DNA of 64,000 nt from Nectonema munidae (lineage: Eukaryota > Nematomorpha > Nectonematoida > Nectonematidae). Both the position numbers and the translations under genes were made by a program. The notes under the pieces are model-generated. The model was not told the DNA's origin and did not search any database. It saw only the letters and a list, made by a program, of their open reading frames with translations. This document shows, in pieces, positions 22,501 to 32,732 of this stretch (position 1 is the first letter of the stretch; every line of letters starts with the position of its first letter). The stretch covers positions 124,001-188,000 of the forward strand of contig JAUIRK010000919.1 in assembly GCA_030549495.1 (NCBI GenBank), written 5' to 3'.

Positions 22501-25500
22501 TTTTGAATCTGTGAAGCCAACCTTCACTACATTTAAACGCATGATGGTTTAAATCTGAAGCAAATTTTTTAGCTTTAGCTGAGAGTGTAGGTCCTGAAAC
22601 GGGAATGTTTTGAGCTCTGACATTTTTGAACCAGAGAAATCAACGCACATGTGTTTGCAATTACACAAGCCATTGCTGACTAGAAGTGATGAGGGAAATT
22701 ACACCGACTTGAGACTCGCATACATGTGTTTAGAAAAGCGGTAAGATCGAAAAAGTAAAAAATATCATTCTTCTCCACATCTCATCCTTCTCCTAGAAGC
22801 AATTATTATTATAGAATTACAGGAGTGTCAAAAATTACAAAGAAATTTTATGAGCTATGAGGGATTTATCGGCAATCAATCAAAAATTATAAACGAGGTT
22901 TCTTCTAAGGCGAGTTTTTTTATAAAAGGTGTAATTTACCTAGTGAAATTATACCAGGAACAGGGATTTGACAAGTTGGTGCATATTATTGAAGTGTTCA
23001 TAATAAGCGAGTTCTTTATAACGCGATTTCACTGTACTTGTATTGCAAAATTATTATTTTATATTCCTTCAAAATTTTTTATTTAAAATATTAGCTTTCA
23101 ACATTTTCAGGTCTACGATGTGAAGGATATATTTTTATTTGGGAAGAAACTCAGACAGCTCCATCCCTTACTACTTCGGCTAACACTTTAACATGGTTGT
23201 CCGCAGATAGCCTAGTGGTGGAGCGTAAGGTCGATCCAAATGGTCTTGGTTCGATTTCCGATCCTGATTATCTTTACCATCTGCCCAGCTATTTTAAGAT
23301 TATTCTTCGCGATGGATGCGATCCAAACAACTAAAAAAACATCCCTGAATTTAGAATTAAAATATTTACTTAGAACTTGAATCATATTTTGGAAGGAATT
23401 CTATCATCGCTTAAATTTTTGATTAAAATTTTCCATCAAGTTGGAATGTGTTGTGAGGTGTATAACCTTATAAATTCAAATGTTCTTGAAGATATACTTT
23501 TTATATTGATAAATAGTTTTTAGCGTGGGTGGGGCATCTGCCTACCTTGAAAATTGTATTAACAGGAGCCACTAGCGATTATACGAAATTCTACAAATAT
23601 CTCAAAAATGTACAAATCTTTGAATACTCACGTTAGACGTGGAGGAGTAATCTGATCTAAATTTCACTGATTCATGATACTCAATGTTCCATACATACTG
23701 TAAAGTAAGAAATTTTAGCGAACACAAAAATTTATGAAATTAACTTAATTTCCAGAGTTTCAAGTTTTTTATCAAATTTTTCATAACTTTTAAAATCTTC
23801 CACATATAAATTAATAGTCGTAGATAAAATGGCGCTGAGTCTTCATAAATAAAAGTTGTAAAGAAAATAAATTGAAAACGTTGAATAAATCTTTTATTTA
23901 ACAAAATACTAGCAATAATATTTCGGTCACTATGACCTTCTTCAGATATATATGACGTAAAATGAAAGCGTGGAGTGTCTTGCTTGCTGAGTCAATCAAG
24001 TGAATGCAAGTCACCAAGCCAGACACTCCACGTTTTCATTTTACGTCATATATATCTGAAGAAGGTCATAGTGACCGAAATATTATTGCTAGTATTTTGT
24101 TAAATAAAAGATTTATTCAACGTTTTTAAATTAATAGTCATTGTAATTTCGCTATTAAGTGCTGAACAAGTTAAAAACAATTTTTTAGGATGAATAGCTA
24201 AAAATGTACAAATGTTTATCCGCGAATGTTTCTTTGATCCTTACCTCGGAAAACTCTCGCGAAATTAAAGTACTTTACAGCAGTATCGACATCTTAAATA
24301 CCTCACTCACTATTAATCTTCCATTTTGTCTTCTTTGTTTTGCCGGTGATTTACGAAAAAAAATTATTAGTTTTCTGCCAAAATTGTAACAAAAAGTTCA
24401 TTGCGGTTATAAACTACTATGTTCATTTAAAATAAATGAATATCAATTTAATTCATCAGATTTTTATGCCTTGTACGACAAAAAGTTGCCCTAGGCTTTA
24501 TGAAAGATATTCTAATTTTTTATATATTTATAATAATAATATATTCTAATTTATTTGATTGTGGCAAAAGATTAATTTTGATTAAAGCTCATTTTTGGAA
24601 ATATATATTTTTTGTTCGAAAGAATGCTACTTAAGATAACTGCTATCAACGTTTCTTTGATGATACTGGTTTCGCATAGATGATATAAGTATAGAAAAAG
24701 AAAATATTTAAAAAATGCAGAAATTAAATATATCAAATAAAAGTTCATTTCACTTTTGAAACAATAAAATGAAAAATTGATAAATCCCTGGAAGCAAAAA
24801 TTAGTGGGGGATCCCGAGAAATCAAGAAAGATACACCACTCACTACAGATCGAAATATATTTTAAATAATTATATCCACGCTGTGCTGTCGTACACGCAA
24901 CATTTTCTGCTTCATCTGTTACTGCTCTATGAATGGAATGAACTTTGCTGTAAAATGTGTTTTTTGACATATGAGGATTGGATGGATATTTATAACTTTA
25001 TTCACAGTTTACTTCTTTTAGGTGATCGATTCAGAAAAGGCCTTCATCGTTGCTCAGCAAGATCGCAAGAAGGCTTCGGATGAATTGCGCAAATGCCAGA
25101 CTCTCATTCAGAATTGCCGAAATCAAGTTGACAACTGTTCCAAAAGTGATGAAAAGTAAACAACAACTTCTTTTAATTAATTTTTTTTTAATTTAAAAAT
25201 TATGGAGCAAAAATCAAAAAAATTTCTTTGCATTTTAGATTTTTTTCACACACTTTCAAAAATCCTAGGAAGAACATTTTAGAGATGAGAAAAATTTATC
25301 TAAAATTGAGAAAAGAAAGTTATTTATAATTTAAAATTTTTAAAAATAATTCTTTTTTTTCTAAAAAAATTGTAATAGTATAGTTACTGTGTCATGGTAT
25401 GAAATTTCTTATTAGAAAATTCATTAGAACATCGAAAACTTTTAATGGTAGAGTTAAAGAAACGTTAACCTCTACAGTGCAAAATGAACTGTCAGATCGT

Positions 25501-27234
25501 CATCCCAAACAAAAATGTTGACTGTTAGCATCCCAAGTTTAATCGTGGTATCAAATGATGTGATTTTAAATGATTTATTAAATGTATCTTTCTTTTGTGA
25601 GGTATCTTCAGTTTGTGATGAAAGAACACGAGCTAATAAAGCAAGAAAAAGGATTAACGGAAAAATGTCATCGCTCTGAAGAAGTAGAAAGAGAGTCCTT
25701 CTCTAATCTTTCATCCAATCTTCGTCAAAGTCACGAAAAAGAACGAATGTACTCGGAAAGTAGTAAATACATCTCGATGATTGGCTCTGTGGTGGGTGTG
25801 ATAATTGGTGTGATTGGAGCTTCCATCAACAACCATTATCGTTTATCCGAAATAAAAACTATGCTCATAGATAGTATAAATTCTCGTGACACAGCACTCA
25901 CTCAACTCTACCCAACATCGGTAACATCCCCTGATTCCAAATCTCTCAACGAATTCACTGAACAAGCTTATCACCAGCATCTCCTATTAACGTCTTTTAT
26001 CTCCTTTTTAAAAGGTTATCGTTTTATCTTACTTACAGTCTTTTTATTTTTGGTTTTGTTATGGCAAGTTATGGGTAAACAGTTGTTTTGCAGTTTAGAA
26101 TGAGGTCTGTTAGATATAAGGCTAGAATTTCTGTCAGTACTGCTACTAAAACAGTTTATCTCCAGATTTTTAAATTAATTTCTTTAACTAAACTAAAAAC
26201 AGCATATATGCGTACTCCAAGACTAAGCATGGTAAAGTAGAAAACAGCAACTCTGTCGCTGCATGGTTGCCCACGTCAATTTCATTGAATATTGAATAGT
26301 CATATTTCATTTTTGCCATTAAGAAAAATGCACATTTACAAATTAGGCATGAAAAGCAATAAAAGAAAAAAATAGTACTCATTTCAAAGACGGACTTATT
26401 TATTCTTTTTAAATTTGATTTATTGGCAAAATGGCAAATGCCCCATTTGGGTGGAATAGTTTGCGAAAAAACGATCCACTCACTGTCCCCTTCTCGATCC
26501 CCGTGGAACTTCGCGGCACGTGGACTCCAGTTTAAAACGACTGAGCTAGAAGATTGATGCAATCAGAATTACAAACTAGATAATTAGACTTCATAAAATC
26601 TATGCAATTCTGAATGGGATTGAGAGCCTACAGGGCAATTATAATGTCGGGTAATAATTGTGGTGTTCATTGGACAAAAATTCCTTTATAATAAATTTTG
26701 AAAATTATAAATAAAAGTTTGCCCCCCCCCTCAAAATTTTTAAGAATCTTCGCCCCTGGTATGTGTGTATACATGTCTAGATGTTTTTGTATCAGGCGTG
26801 TATTAATACAAATAAATAGATCTTTCACCTACTTCAACATATGGCGTAAATATAGTTTTAATTTATTTTCTTTCCAAATAGATAAATTTTTGAATTCCAA
26901 TGTGTCTAATCAACACAATGATATCAGGGAAGATTCCTTGCATAGAGTCATCGTGCCTACCACGCCTCAAGAGTTCGTGCATCTTGCCCAAAATGAACGA
27001 AGTCACGTGGAAGAAGATATTGCCTTTTTAAAGCATTTGATTGGACGAAAAGGTCTCTTCACTGCCCATTTCCCTATAACAACCTCTCCCTACCCTTCTC
27101 AGGAGTACTTCAATGAGAAGCAGAACGAGATGGAGTTTCGCATCAAAATGACATCTCTCGTGTTTGTGATTGTGACGTTCACGTCATCAGTCCTGTCATC
27201 ATGCTTTCTTTTCTACCTACTGGACAAGGACTAA
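19568..27234 (+). CDS. CCDC51: CCDC51/MITOK, mitochondrial K+ channel subunit
   Basis: Orthologue of CCDC51 (MITOK), which forms the pore of the mitochondrial ATP-sensitive K+ channel in the inner membrane with ABCB8. Exons: 19568-19751, 19804-19925, 25022-25155, 25602-26014, 26882-27234. Every junction has GT...AG and matching phase, and the sum is 401 codons plus stop (human 411). Landmarks: YEFMFGIRDVKKAYDE (from residue 87), joining across the second intron to VIDSEKAFIVAQ; coiled coil 103-200; SHEKER (190-195), as in human; first membrane helix IGSVVGVIIGVIGASI (about 204-222); a second helix at the C-terminus (about 376-398) ending LLDKD. The first junction is a 52-base intron (19752-19803) with a weak donor; an assembly indel is the alternative. 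The start is the first ATG after an acceptor-like TTGTAG, so coding upstream cannot be excluded. Identity is from remembered family sequence. Confidence 0.88.
20460..20901 (+). mobile_element. RTE LINE 3' fragment in CCDC51 intron 2
   Basis: A 442-bp, strongly 5'-truncated RTE copy. Coding 20484-20771 gives the RTE C-terminus (QSAEMRMLRMKCGKTLLDK, EHRLRWLGHLERM, ARRGRPKKD). It ends in a (GAT)n tail at about 20885-20901. A 15-bp duplication with one mismatch flanks it: GAATATCATTTAAAT at 20445-20459 and GAATATCTTTTAAAT at 20902-20916. It differs from the RTE at 2535-5556 and seems a second, younger lineage. Confidence 0.88.
21296..23034 (-). mobile_element. pogo/Tigger DNA transposon in CCDC51 intron 2
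   Basis: 1739 bp, flanked by TA at 21294-21295 and 23035-23036. The left end is CAGTAAAACCTCGATATAAA; the right end, inverted, is CAGTGAAATCGCGTTATAAA. These are pogo/Tigger-type inverted ends. The transposase runs on the minus strand. Most of the length of an autonomous element is present, but the gene is broken. Confidence 0.9.
21558..22660 (-). pseudogene. pogo/Tigger transposase, broken
   Basis: Read right to left. The second DNA-binding domain of CENP-B type is at about 22610-22490 (IPVSGPTLSAKAKKFASDL, GWLHRFKKRHNI). The catalytic core opens with FFRVDETGLFFKLLP (first aspartate, about 22440). GEECNGEKLSKERLTLLV and ANMTGKTPVV follow (22403-22280), then EYKANKKAWMDTSIFLSWL (22272-22190) and LQFLPANTTSRTQPMDQ (about 22150-22095). 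In Tigger proteins that last stretch follows the second aspartate, which sits in LLDN; here the corresponding bases read FASHSK, so that aspartate seems lost. The C-terminal region is 22055-21561. At least two frameshifts separate the pieces. Confidence 0.85.
23190..23335 (+). repeat. tRNA-derived SINE-like sequence
   Basis: Pol III promoter boxes in tRNA order: box A TAGCCTAGTGGTGG at 23208-23221 and box B GGTTCGATTTC at 23248-23258. The sequence does not fold into a proper tRNA (no clean acceptor or anticodon arm), so a SINE or tRNA-derived repeat is likelier. It lies in CCDC51 intron 2. The 3' limit is a guess. Confidence 0.5.
23875..24126. repeat. 106-bp near-perfect inverted repeat (fold-back)
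   Basis: The arms 23875-23980 and 24021-24126 are complementary at 105 of 106 positions, with a 40-bp loop. Each arm, read toward its outer end, has CTGAAGAAGGTCATAG followed by TGACCGAAAT and then an AATAAAAG-like stretch. The phrase CTGAAGAAGG...CCGAAA followed by an AT-rich AATAAA end recalls the terminal parts of Penelope-like retroelements. That link is inference from remembered sequences. No coding capacity. Confidence 0.85.
26450..26546 (-). repeat. hAT-like terminal fragment
   Basis: Read on the minus strand from 26545 it runs CAGTCGTTTTAAACTGGAGT, then a GCCGCGAAGTTCCACGGGG block. This closely resembles the ends of hAT elements that start CAGTGGTTCTCAAACTGGGG. The other end was not found. 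It lies in CCDC51 intron 4. Confidence 0.5.
26672..26758 (-). repeat. CAGGGGCG repeat, copy 2
   Basis: Inverted relative to the copy at 13994-14085. On the minus strand it reads CAGGGGCGAAGATTCTTAAA, then GAGG, a G-run, GGCAAACTTT and ATTATAAAGGAAT. The shared block order supports one family. Confidence 0.5.
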
Positions 27235-28008
27235 CGATTCACACAAGTACATTTTATTAATAATTTATTTTATGGTGACGTGCTCATACATACATTATAC
27301 AGCTAGACACTAAAATGCTACACTATTTTTAACATACTATGTTTTTGATTTTATAGTAAACATCATATGGTACTGAAGAAACTATTTTAGGTGTGAATAT
27401 TGTTAAATATAGGTACACATTTTCGACTTATCCATTATAGAACATAACTTGATTTATTTAAATGTTCATCTAATCAAAGAATTGAAACTGTGCCTTTAAA
27501 GTTAAAGCACAAATTGGCTCTTGAAGTTTTCTCCAGACTCATTCCTTACAAAATGAAGAACGTAAAATAGTTCTGAAAATGATTACTATGAAGTCTTACG
27601 AGAATCTTGGAAAATTTAAAGAAGATCGCTTAAGAAAGAGAAAAAATTAGTAATAATGGAATCCTTGTAAGATGTTTTGCTTCATGTTATGCTAAATCTA
27701 TAAAATAATTGAAAAATGGAACATTTTTCAGTAGCATTTATTTGAACCAAACATTATCTATATCGACTCGTCGGCATTGTCTCTTGCACCCCAAGCCAGT
27801 TGTGCACCGGTCTCATAATCTCGTCCACCCTCTATCTGAACTATTCACACGCGTTGAAGCATTAGTTTATGCGCAGGCGGAAGAACTGGTGCATTGTATA
27901 ATCCAAAATAATTTCTTAATGATTTTCTAAGTTCAAAATCGAGAGCTTTGATACCGTGAAAACCTAAAAAAAAAGCAGTTTTTGCATAAATAATAAAAAA
28001 TAAAATTT
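27235..28008. other. Downstream of CCDC51, no gene seen
   Basis: Presumed 3' UTR and spacer of CCDC51. AT-rich, with no clear canonical polyadenylation signal close to the stop. It ends at the 13-bp duplication of the next LINE. Confidence 0.5.
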
Positions 28009-28499
28009 ATTAAATCTTAAGTAAGTAAGTAAGCATTTATTTTCACAAAAGTTCACAAAGAAAAATATGAGCACATATGTAGACAAACAACTGTAAAATA
28101 AAACAAAACACACACTAAAATAAGTTAAATTCAAAAAAAAAAACTCAGGTACTTTTGAAGGTAAGCGTCAAAGGCCAATCAGCCGCTTGGAGACACTAAC
28201 CATGAAAGCATAGCTCTTAATGAATCACTTTGAAGATGTTTTCAATATAGACATAAAAAATGGTTCACATTTCAGATAATAGGCTTGGTGAACAAATATA
28301 TGTATGCACATATAAGTAATAAAGATAAGATACATAAATTTGGTTGTAAAAAAAGTAGATATATAAGTAAGGTATATAAATACATAATCAACAAAATATA
28401 AAAAAAAAAAAAAATACATAAATAGATAAATAAGTATATAAATGAGAGTTAAATGAAACAAACATGAATAGAAAAAAATTTGTGTGGGAATACTAGCAC

Positions 28500-31400
28500 T
28501 CAAGCTGTTGTATTATTGGTATATTTGCAAGCAAAACATTTAGGGGTTGTACAAGTTGAAAAATCATATTTCGAGAGAAAATATTTTTTAATATAGTTTC
28601 TAAAAGAAGAAAAGTACAAATCGAAATTTGATGTATCAAACTGACTGTTATTAAATAACAAAGATAATTTAAAAGAAAAAGACTGGCATGATTTGAAAAA
28701 CTTGTAACGAGGCAAGATCATGGTTAATGGAAATCGTGGGGATGTTCTATTAATACCTACGTTCAAAACAATTAGTTGATCAAAAATACTTGGAAGAAAG
28801 AAATTGAGAAATTTATAGAGAAATAATGCGACTTTCCTTTGATATAGATCACTAAACTTAAGTAAGGAGTATGATGCAAACAAAAAATTTGTATGGGAGT
28901 ACTTTCTGCAACCAAATATCAATCTGAGAGTCTGTTTTTGAAAAGTAAAAACTAGTATTATTGGTATGACCCCAATTAAGCAAACTATATGTTATATGAG
29001 GAACAAAGAGGGTCTTGTAAAGGACAATCATTGTTTTTAAAGGAAAAAATTTTTTGACAGTCTTTAAAGAAGCACTAATATAAGCAAGTTTCTGGCAAAT
29101 AGTAGAAATATGTTTGTCCCAAGAAAGATTATGACTAATGTGGAGTCCCAAAAGATTAAAGTTCGAAATTTTCGCAAATTTTATTTTATTAAAAAACTCA
29201 TCAAATTTGTTAACAAGTTTTCTATAAGAAAAAACCATACTAAAAGATTTTTTGTAATTTAAACTTAAATTATTGTTCTCAAACCACTTTATAATCGAAT
29301 TGAACTGTTCAAAAAGAAATATTTCATTCAGATTTTTCCCTGAAAAAATCGCAGTTATATCGTCGGCGTACATAAACATTTTTACCTGATTTGTAGTATG
29401 GGGTAAATCATTTACATATATATTAAAAAACAAGGGTCCAATAATGGAACCTTGTGGTACTCCTGAAATAATTTTTTTATTTTCAGAAAAAAAATTACCT
29501 AGAGAAACACACTGATATCTATCTTTGAAGTAAGACTCTAAAAATATGAGAGAACTTTCGGAAAAACCATAGTACTTAAGTTTTAGCAAGAGTTTTTGGT
29601 GAGATAAAGAATCGAAAGCGTGACTTAAATCAAAGAACAACGTAAAAACTTCATCCTTGGCTTCAATAGCGTTGATTATCGTATTTATAAAGAAAGAATG
29701 AAAAAGTTCAGTTGAATAGGATTTTCGAAAACCAAATTGGTGAGGTGAAAAAAGGTTATTAAGAGAGAAAAATGAGTTTATTTGATTAAATAAAACTTTT
29801 TCGAAAACCTTAGATACGGAAGAAATTATGCTAATCGGTCGGTAATTTGCAACATCGTTTTTCGCTCCTTTTTTGTGTATGGGAATTATTCTACTATTTT
29901 TCAAAATACCAGGAAAAGTATTGTATTTAAAACATGAATTAAATGCAATCATTAATGCAGGGGAGATCCAATTTTCTACAAGCTTCAAATCTGAGAGTGA
30001 AAGACCATGTACATCAACACAAGTTGAATTTTTCAAACTATTCAAAGATATAAGTACATCATTAAGAGAAACTTGTTTAAAAGTAAAAGGTGAAGTATGG
30101 TGACTTAAACTTTGTCGTATTTCAAATGAAGAATTTGATTCAGCAACAAAATTGCTACAGAAGTGATCATTGAAAATGTTGCATAACGTTTGTTCCGAAC
30201 TTACTTCAGATCCGTTAATCTTTAAAGCTAAAAGCTCAGAGTTTTTGTTATTTGTTTTCATAAGGGAGTTCACAATTTTCCAGGTACTTTTGCTGTCGTT
30301 GCAATTACTCAATAAATTTTCGTAAAATTTCTTTTTTAAAAATTTAACTGTGTATTTAACTTTATTTCTAACATTCACAAACTTAACTCTGAGATCATCA
30401 TTTCTCAATTGCCTCCATTTTCGATGTAACCTATTTCTAGACTGTATCATCATTAAAAGGTAAGGGGTTACCCAGGATTCTTTCTTTTTCAATAAATTAT
30501 TAGGGTAAGAAATTTTTTTAGATCTTTCTTTAAAAACAACTATTCTATTAATTATATTCTCCAAAAGTATAGAAGGAAATTCCTTCAAAGAAAATGATAA
30601 GTTTTTCCAGTCAAAATTCGAAACAAGGTTTTTAAACTTATTTTTATCAAAATAACTAGTAAATCTTTTATTTTCAGGTAATTGATAATTTAAACAAATA
30701 AGTATTGGAAAATGGTCTGATAAAGCAGTATCAAGAACAAAGGAATCGTAATCAAACTTATTTAACGGTAAAAAGAAATTATCCAAAAGCGTGAAGGAGT
30801 TAGATCGTGTATAAGTAGTAATCGTAGGAAAATAGGCATTAGAAATGATAGTACTAATGAAATCAGATATATAGCTAGATTTTTTAAAACTTAATAAATC
30901 AAAATTAAAATCTCCTAACAAAATGTTTTGACTATTTACTGGTAAATACATAAAGTAATCATTAAGCTGTGCATTAAAAGAATTTATATCTTTCTTAATT
31001 TTATTTGGCAAGCGGTAGAAATTATGTAATAAAAAACTGGAACTACCTAGTAAAATTTTGACACATAGAAACTCACAAAGATTTTCAAATGAACCAGACT
31101 TTACTATTTCGTAAGATAAAGATTGATGAATGAAAAAAACTAATCCACCATGTTTCGAAACAACAAGTGGAGAGGAAACTATATTATATGATTCAAGTGA
31201 AAAACTGCTAGTATCTAAGTCAGATAGCCAAGACTCCTGTAAGCATAAAACTGAAATGGGGAACTTGAGGTAGGAATTAAGTTTCTCAATAAAAACTTGT
31301 AGTTCGCAGAATTTAGATCTTAAAGACTGAATGTTTAAAGAGATAATGCTAAGAGAATGCTTAGAATAAATTTCAGTGGGTAGTAAAAAAACACTAGATT

Positions 31401-31524
31401 TAATATTTACATTAGATTCAAACAGATTAAAAGAATATAAATCAGAAAAGTTAGCTGAAATTAAATTTGAGTTAGTTGTCATATACGGTATATTTTTTAA
31501 CAAAATTAATCTCTTTCTGCACAA
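28500..31524 (-). CDS. LINE ORF2: endonuclease plus reverse transcriptase
   Basis: An 888-codon frame (31524-28858), continued in another frame at 28922-28500 by the usual C-terminal domain (LIFGCRKYSHTNFLFASYS). One frameshift near 28935-28945, in an A-rich stretch, therefore breaks an otherwise whole protein. Endonuclease: SLNIQSLRSK, CLQESWL, HNFYRLP, LLGDFNFD, SDHFPI. RT: IPIHKKGAKNDVANYRPISI, HQFGFRKSYSTE, FFDLSHAFDSLSH, SGVPQGSIIGPLFF, and MYADD with YADD at 29359-29370. All catalytic residues are present. The start could be 31524, or the ATG at 31482 that overlaps the ORF1 stop as ATGACAACTAA; the second gives a compact stop/start overlap suited to termination-reinitiation. Confidence 0.9.
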
Positions 31525-32593
31525 ACTTACAATTTAAACTCATGGCTGAATGATTGCAACATAAAGAACTATCTTTAGAACAATTATAGCATTTATATTC
31601 AGATAAATTTTTGACATTACAGTTAGTTCCGTTATGTGGTAGAGAACAGAACCTACAAACACTAGAATTATTGCATTTTGAAGCAACGTGACCAAACATA
31701 CAACAGTTGGAGCATTGCTTAAACATAAAGTAATTAAAAACTCTACAATGATAAAAATTCAAAAATAGACGGAAGTTAACCTTACTTAAATAATGGTATA
31801 TATGTGAAGAAATTTTAAAAACTGCCAGCTTTAGTTTAGGGTTTTTGTAGGGTTTAGAAAACAGGTGAGTGAATGTTGTTCCGTCTTTAATCAAAGGCTC
31901 CAAATCTTTGTTCTTTAAAATAATGGAGGAAACAAGTAGATTATTATCGATATCTGCAGGAACTAAAATAGATACTTTCGGAAAGAATTTTTTCTCTTCG
32001 ACTATTTTAACTTTGTTGGATTGGAGGATGTCTTTAGCTTTTTGTTTCGAAGATTTATCAGGAAACTTTAAAAAAATAGAATTTTTAGAATTATGAGATT
32101 TTTTGATAGGTACTGAGCTTAGGGATTTATTAATATTTTCTGTAACTTCCTCAATATTCAAGTCTTTGGTTAGGATAACCACTTCATGATTGTCTTTCAC
32201 AACATCTGAGTATAATCGACTTTCATTTGTAGGAATCCTATTTCTTTCATTAGTATGAGAAACTTCAGCACTTTTTCTCAATTCTATTTTTAGATCTTTA
32301 AAAAATTGTTTATAGTTTACTCTATCTTCAGCAAAGCTTTTCAAGCTTGAATTAATTTCTTCTAAAGCTTTTGTTGGTAAAGAGACTTTATCTTTAACAG
32401 GATGGTAAATATCAGATTTACGATCACTTTTTAAGCATAGCTTACATGTCCATCTAACACCTAGAGGAAAAAATTTATCAAAGAACACATTGAAACTTTT
32501 ATCAAAACCTTGACACTCATAACAGAACCAAAGTTCACAAAGAAAACATTGTACCATATCTTTGCAAGTATCTTTTTCACAGGAAGAGCACAT
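31472..32593 (-). CDS. LINE ORF1 protein with PHD-like and CCHC zinc fingers
   Basis: 373 residues, uninterrupted. The N-terminal 56 residues hold eight cysteines (C2, C5, C16, C19, C24, C27, C50, C53), spaced like a PHD finger with cysteine in the histidine place. A charged middle part includes a possible coiled coil (about 70-115). A conserved region (about 140-290: DVVKDNHEVVI, FLKFPDKSSKQKAKDIL) follows. Then come the zinc knuckles C294-C297-H302-C307 (CX2CX4HX4C) and C313-C316-H320-C325 (CX2CX3HX4C), and a further Cys-rich segment to residue 355. It should bind element RNA in the ribonucleoprotein. The 58494 and 62076 fragments share its second half. The PHD-like finger is known from ORF1 of CR1-type LINEs. 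Confidence 0.88.
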   Translation of the reverse strand: MCSSCEKDTCKDMVQCFLCELWFCYECQGFDKSFNVFFDKFFPLGVRWTCKLCLKSDRKSDIYHPVKDKVSLPTKALEEINSSLKSFAEDRVNYKQFFKDLKIELRKSAEVSHTNERNRIPTNESRLYSDVVKDNHEVVILTKDLNIEEVTENINKSLSSVPIKKSHNSKNSIFLKFPDKSSKQKAKDILQSNKVKIVEEKKFFPKVSILVPADIDNNLLVSSIILKNKDLEPLIKDGTTFTHLFSKPYKNPKLKLAVFKISSHIYHYLSKVNFRLFLNFYHCRVFNYFMFKQCSNCCMFGHVASKCNNSSVCRFCSLPHNGTNCNVKNLSEYKCYNCSKDSSLCCNHSAMSLNCKFVQKEINFVKKYTVYDN

Positions 32594-32732
32594 CTAGGAA
32601 TTGTCAAAGTTTTTTCTTGTCATTCAAAAATTGAAATCGGTATAACAAATAATAAAAATACTTTATTTAAACATCATTTTAAACTGGAGTTGAATGGTTT
32701 TTAAAAAATTTTTGTTTTATATTAAATCTTAA

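Larger units (their letters stand above)
28022..32719 (-). mobile_element. Full-length young LINE, 4.7 kb, 13-bp TSD
   Basis: Flanked by identical 13-bp repeats TATTAAATCTTAA at 28009-28021 and 32720-32732. On the minus strand: a 126-bp 5' UTR, ORF1 (32593-31472), ORF2 (31524 or 31482 to 28500), a 3' UTR, AATAAAT (28036-28042) and a (CTTA)n tail. ORF1 is open throughout and ORF2 has a single frameshift. The perfect duplication and good frames mark a recent insertion. Group: APE-type Jockey/CR1/I supergroup. Confidence 0.93.

Noticed and set aside
26015-26103. C-terminal membrane-like stretch of the 25582-26103 frame
   Set aside because: It is intron read-through: a donor at 26015 with phase 1 joins the exon at 26882, which supplies the expected C-terminal helix.
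26120-26553. hAT element bounded by GGCTAGAA/AGCTAGAA
   Set aside because: The left side lacks a hAT terminus, so the 7-of-8 match is probably coincidence; only the right terminal fragment is kept.
28058-28460. Minus-strand ORF at the 3' end of the young LINE as a separate gene
   Set aside because: It lies inside the LINE 3' UTR and is low-complexity Y/F/I sequence.
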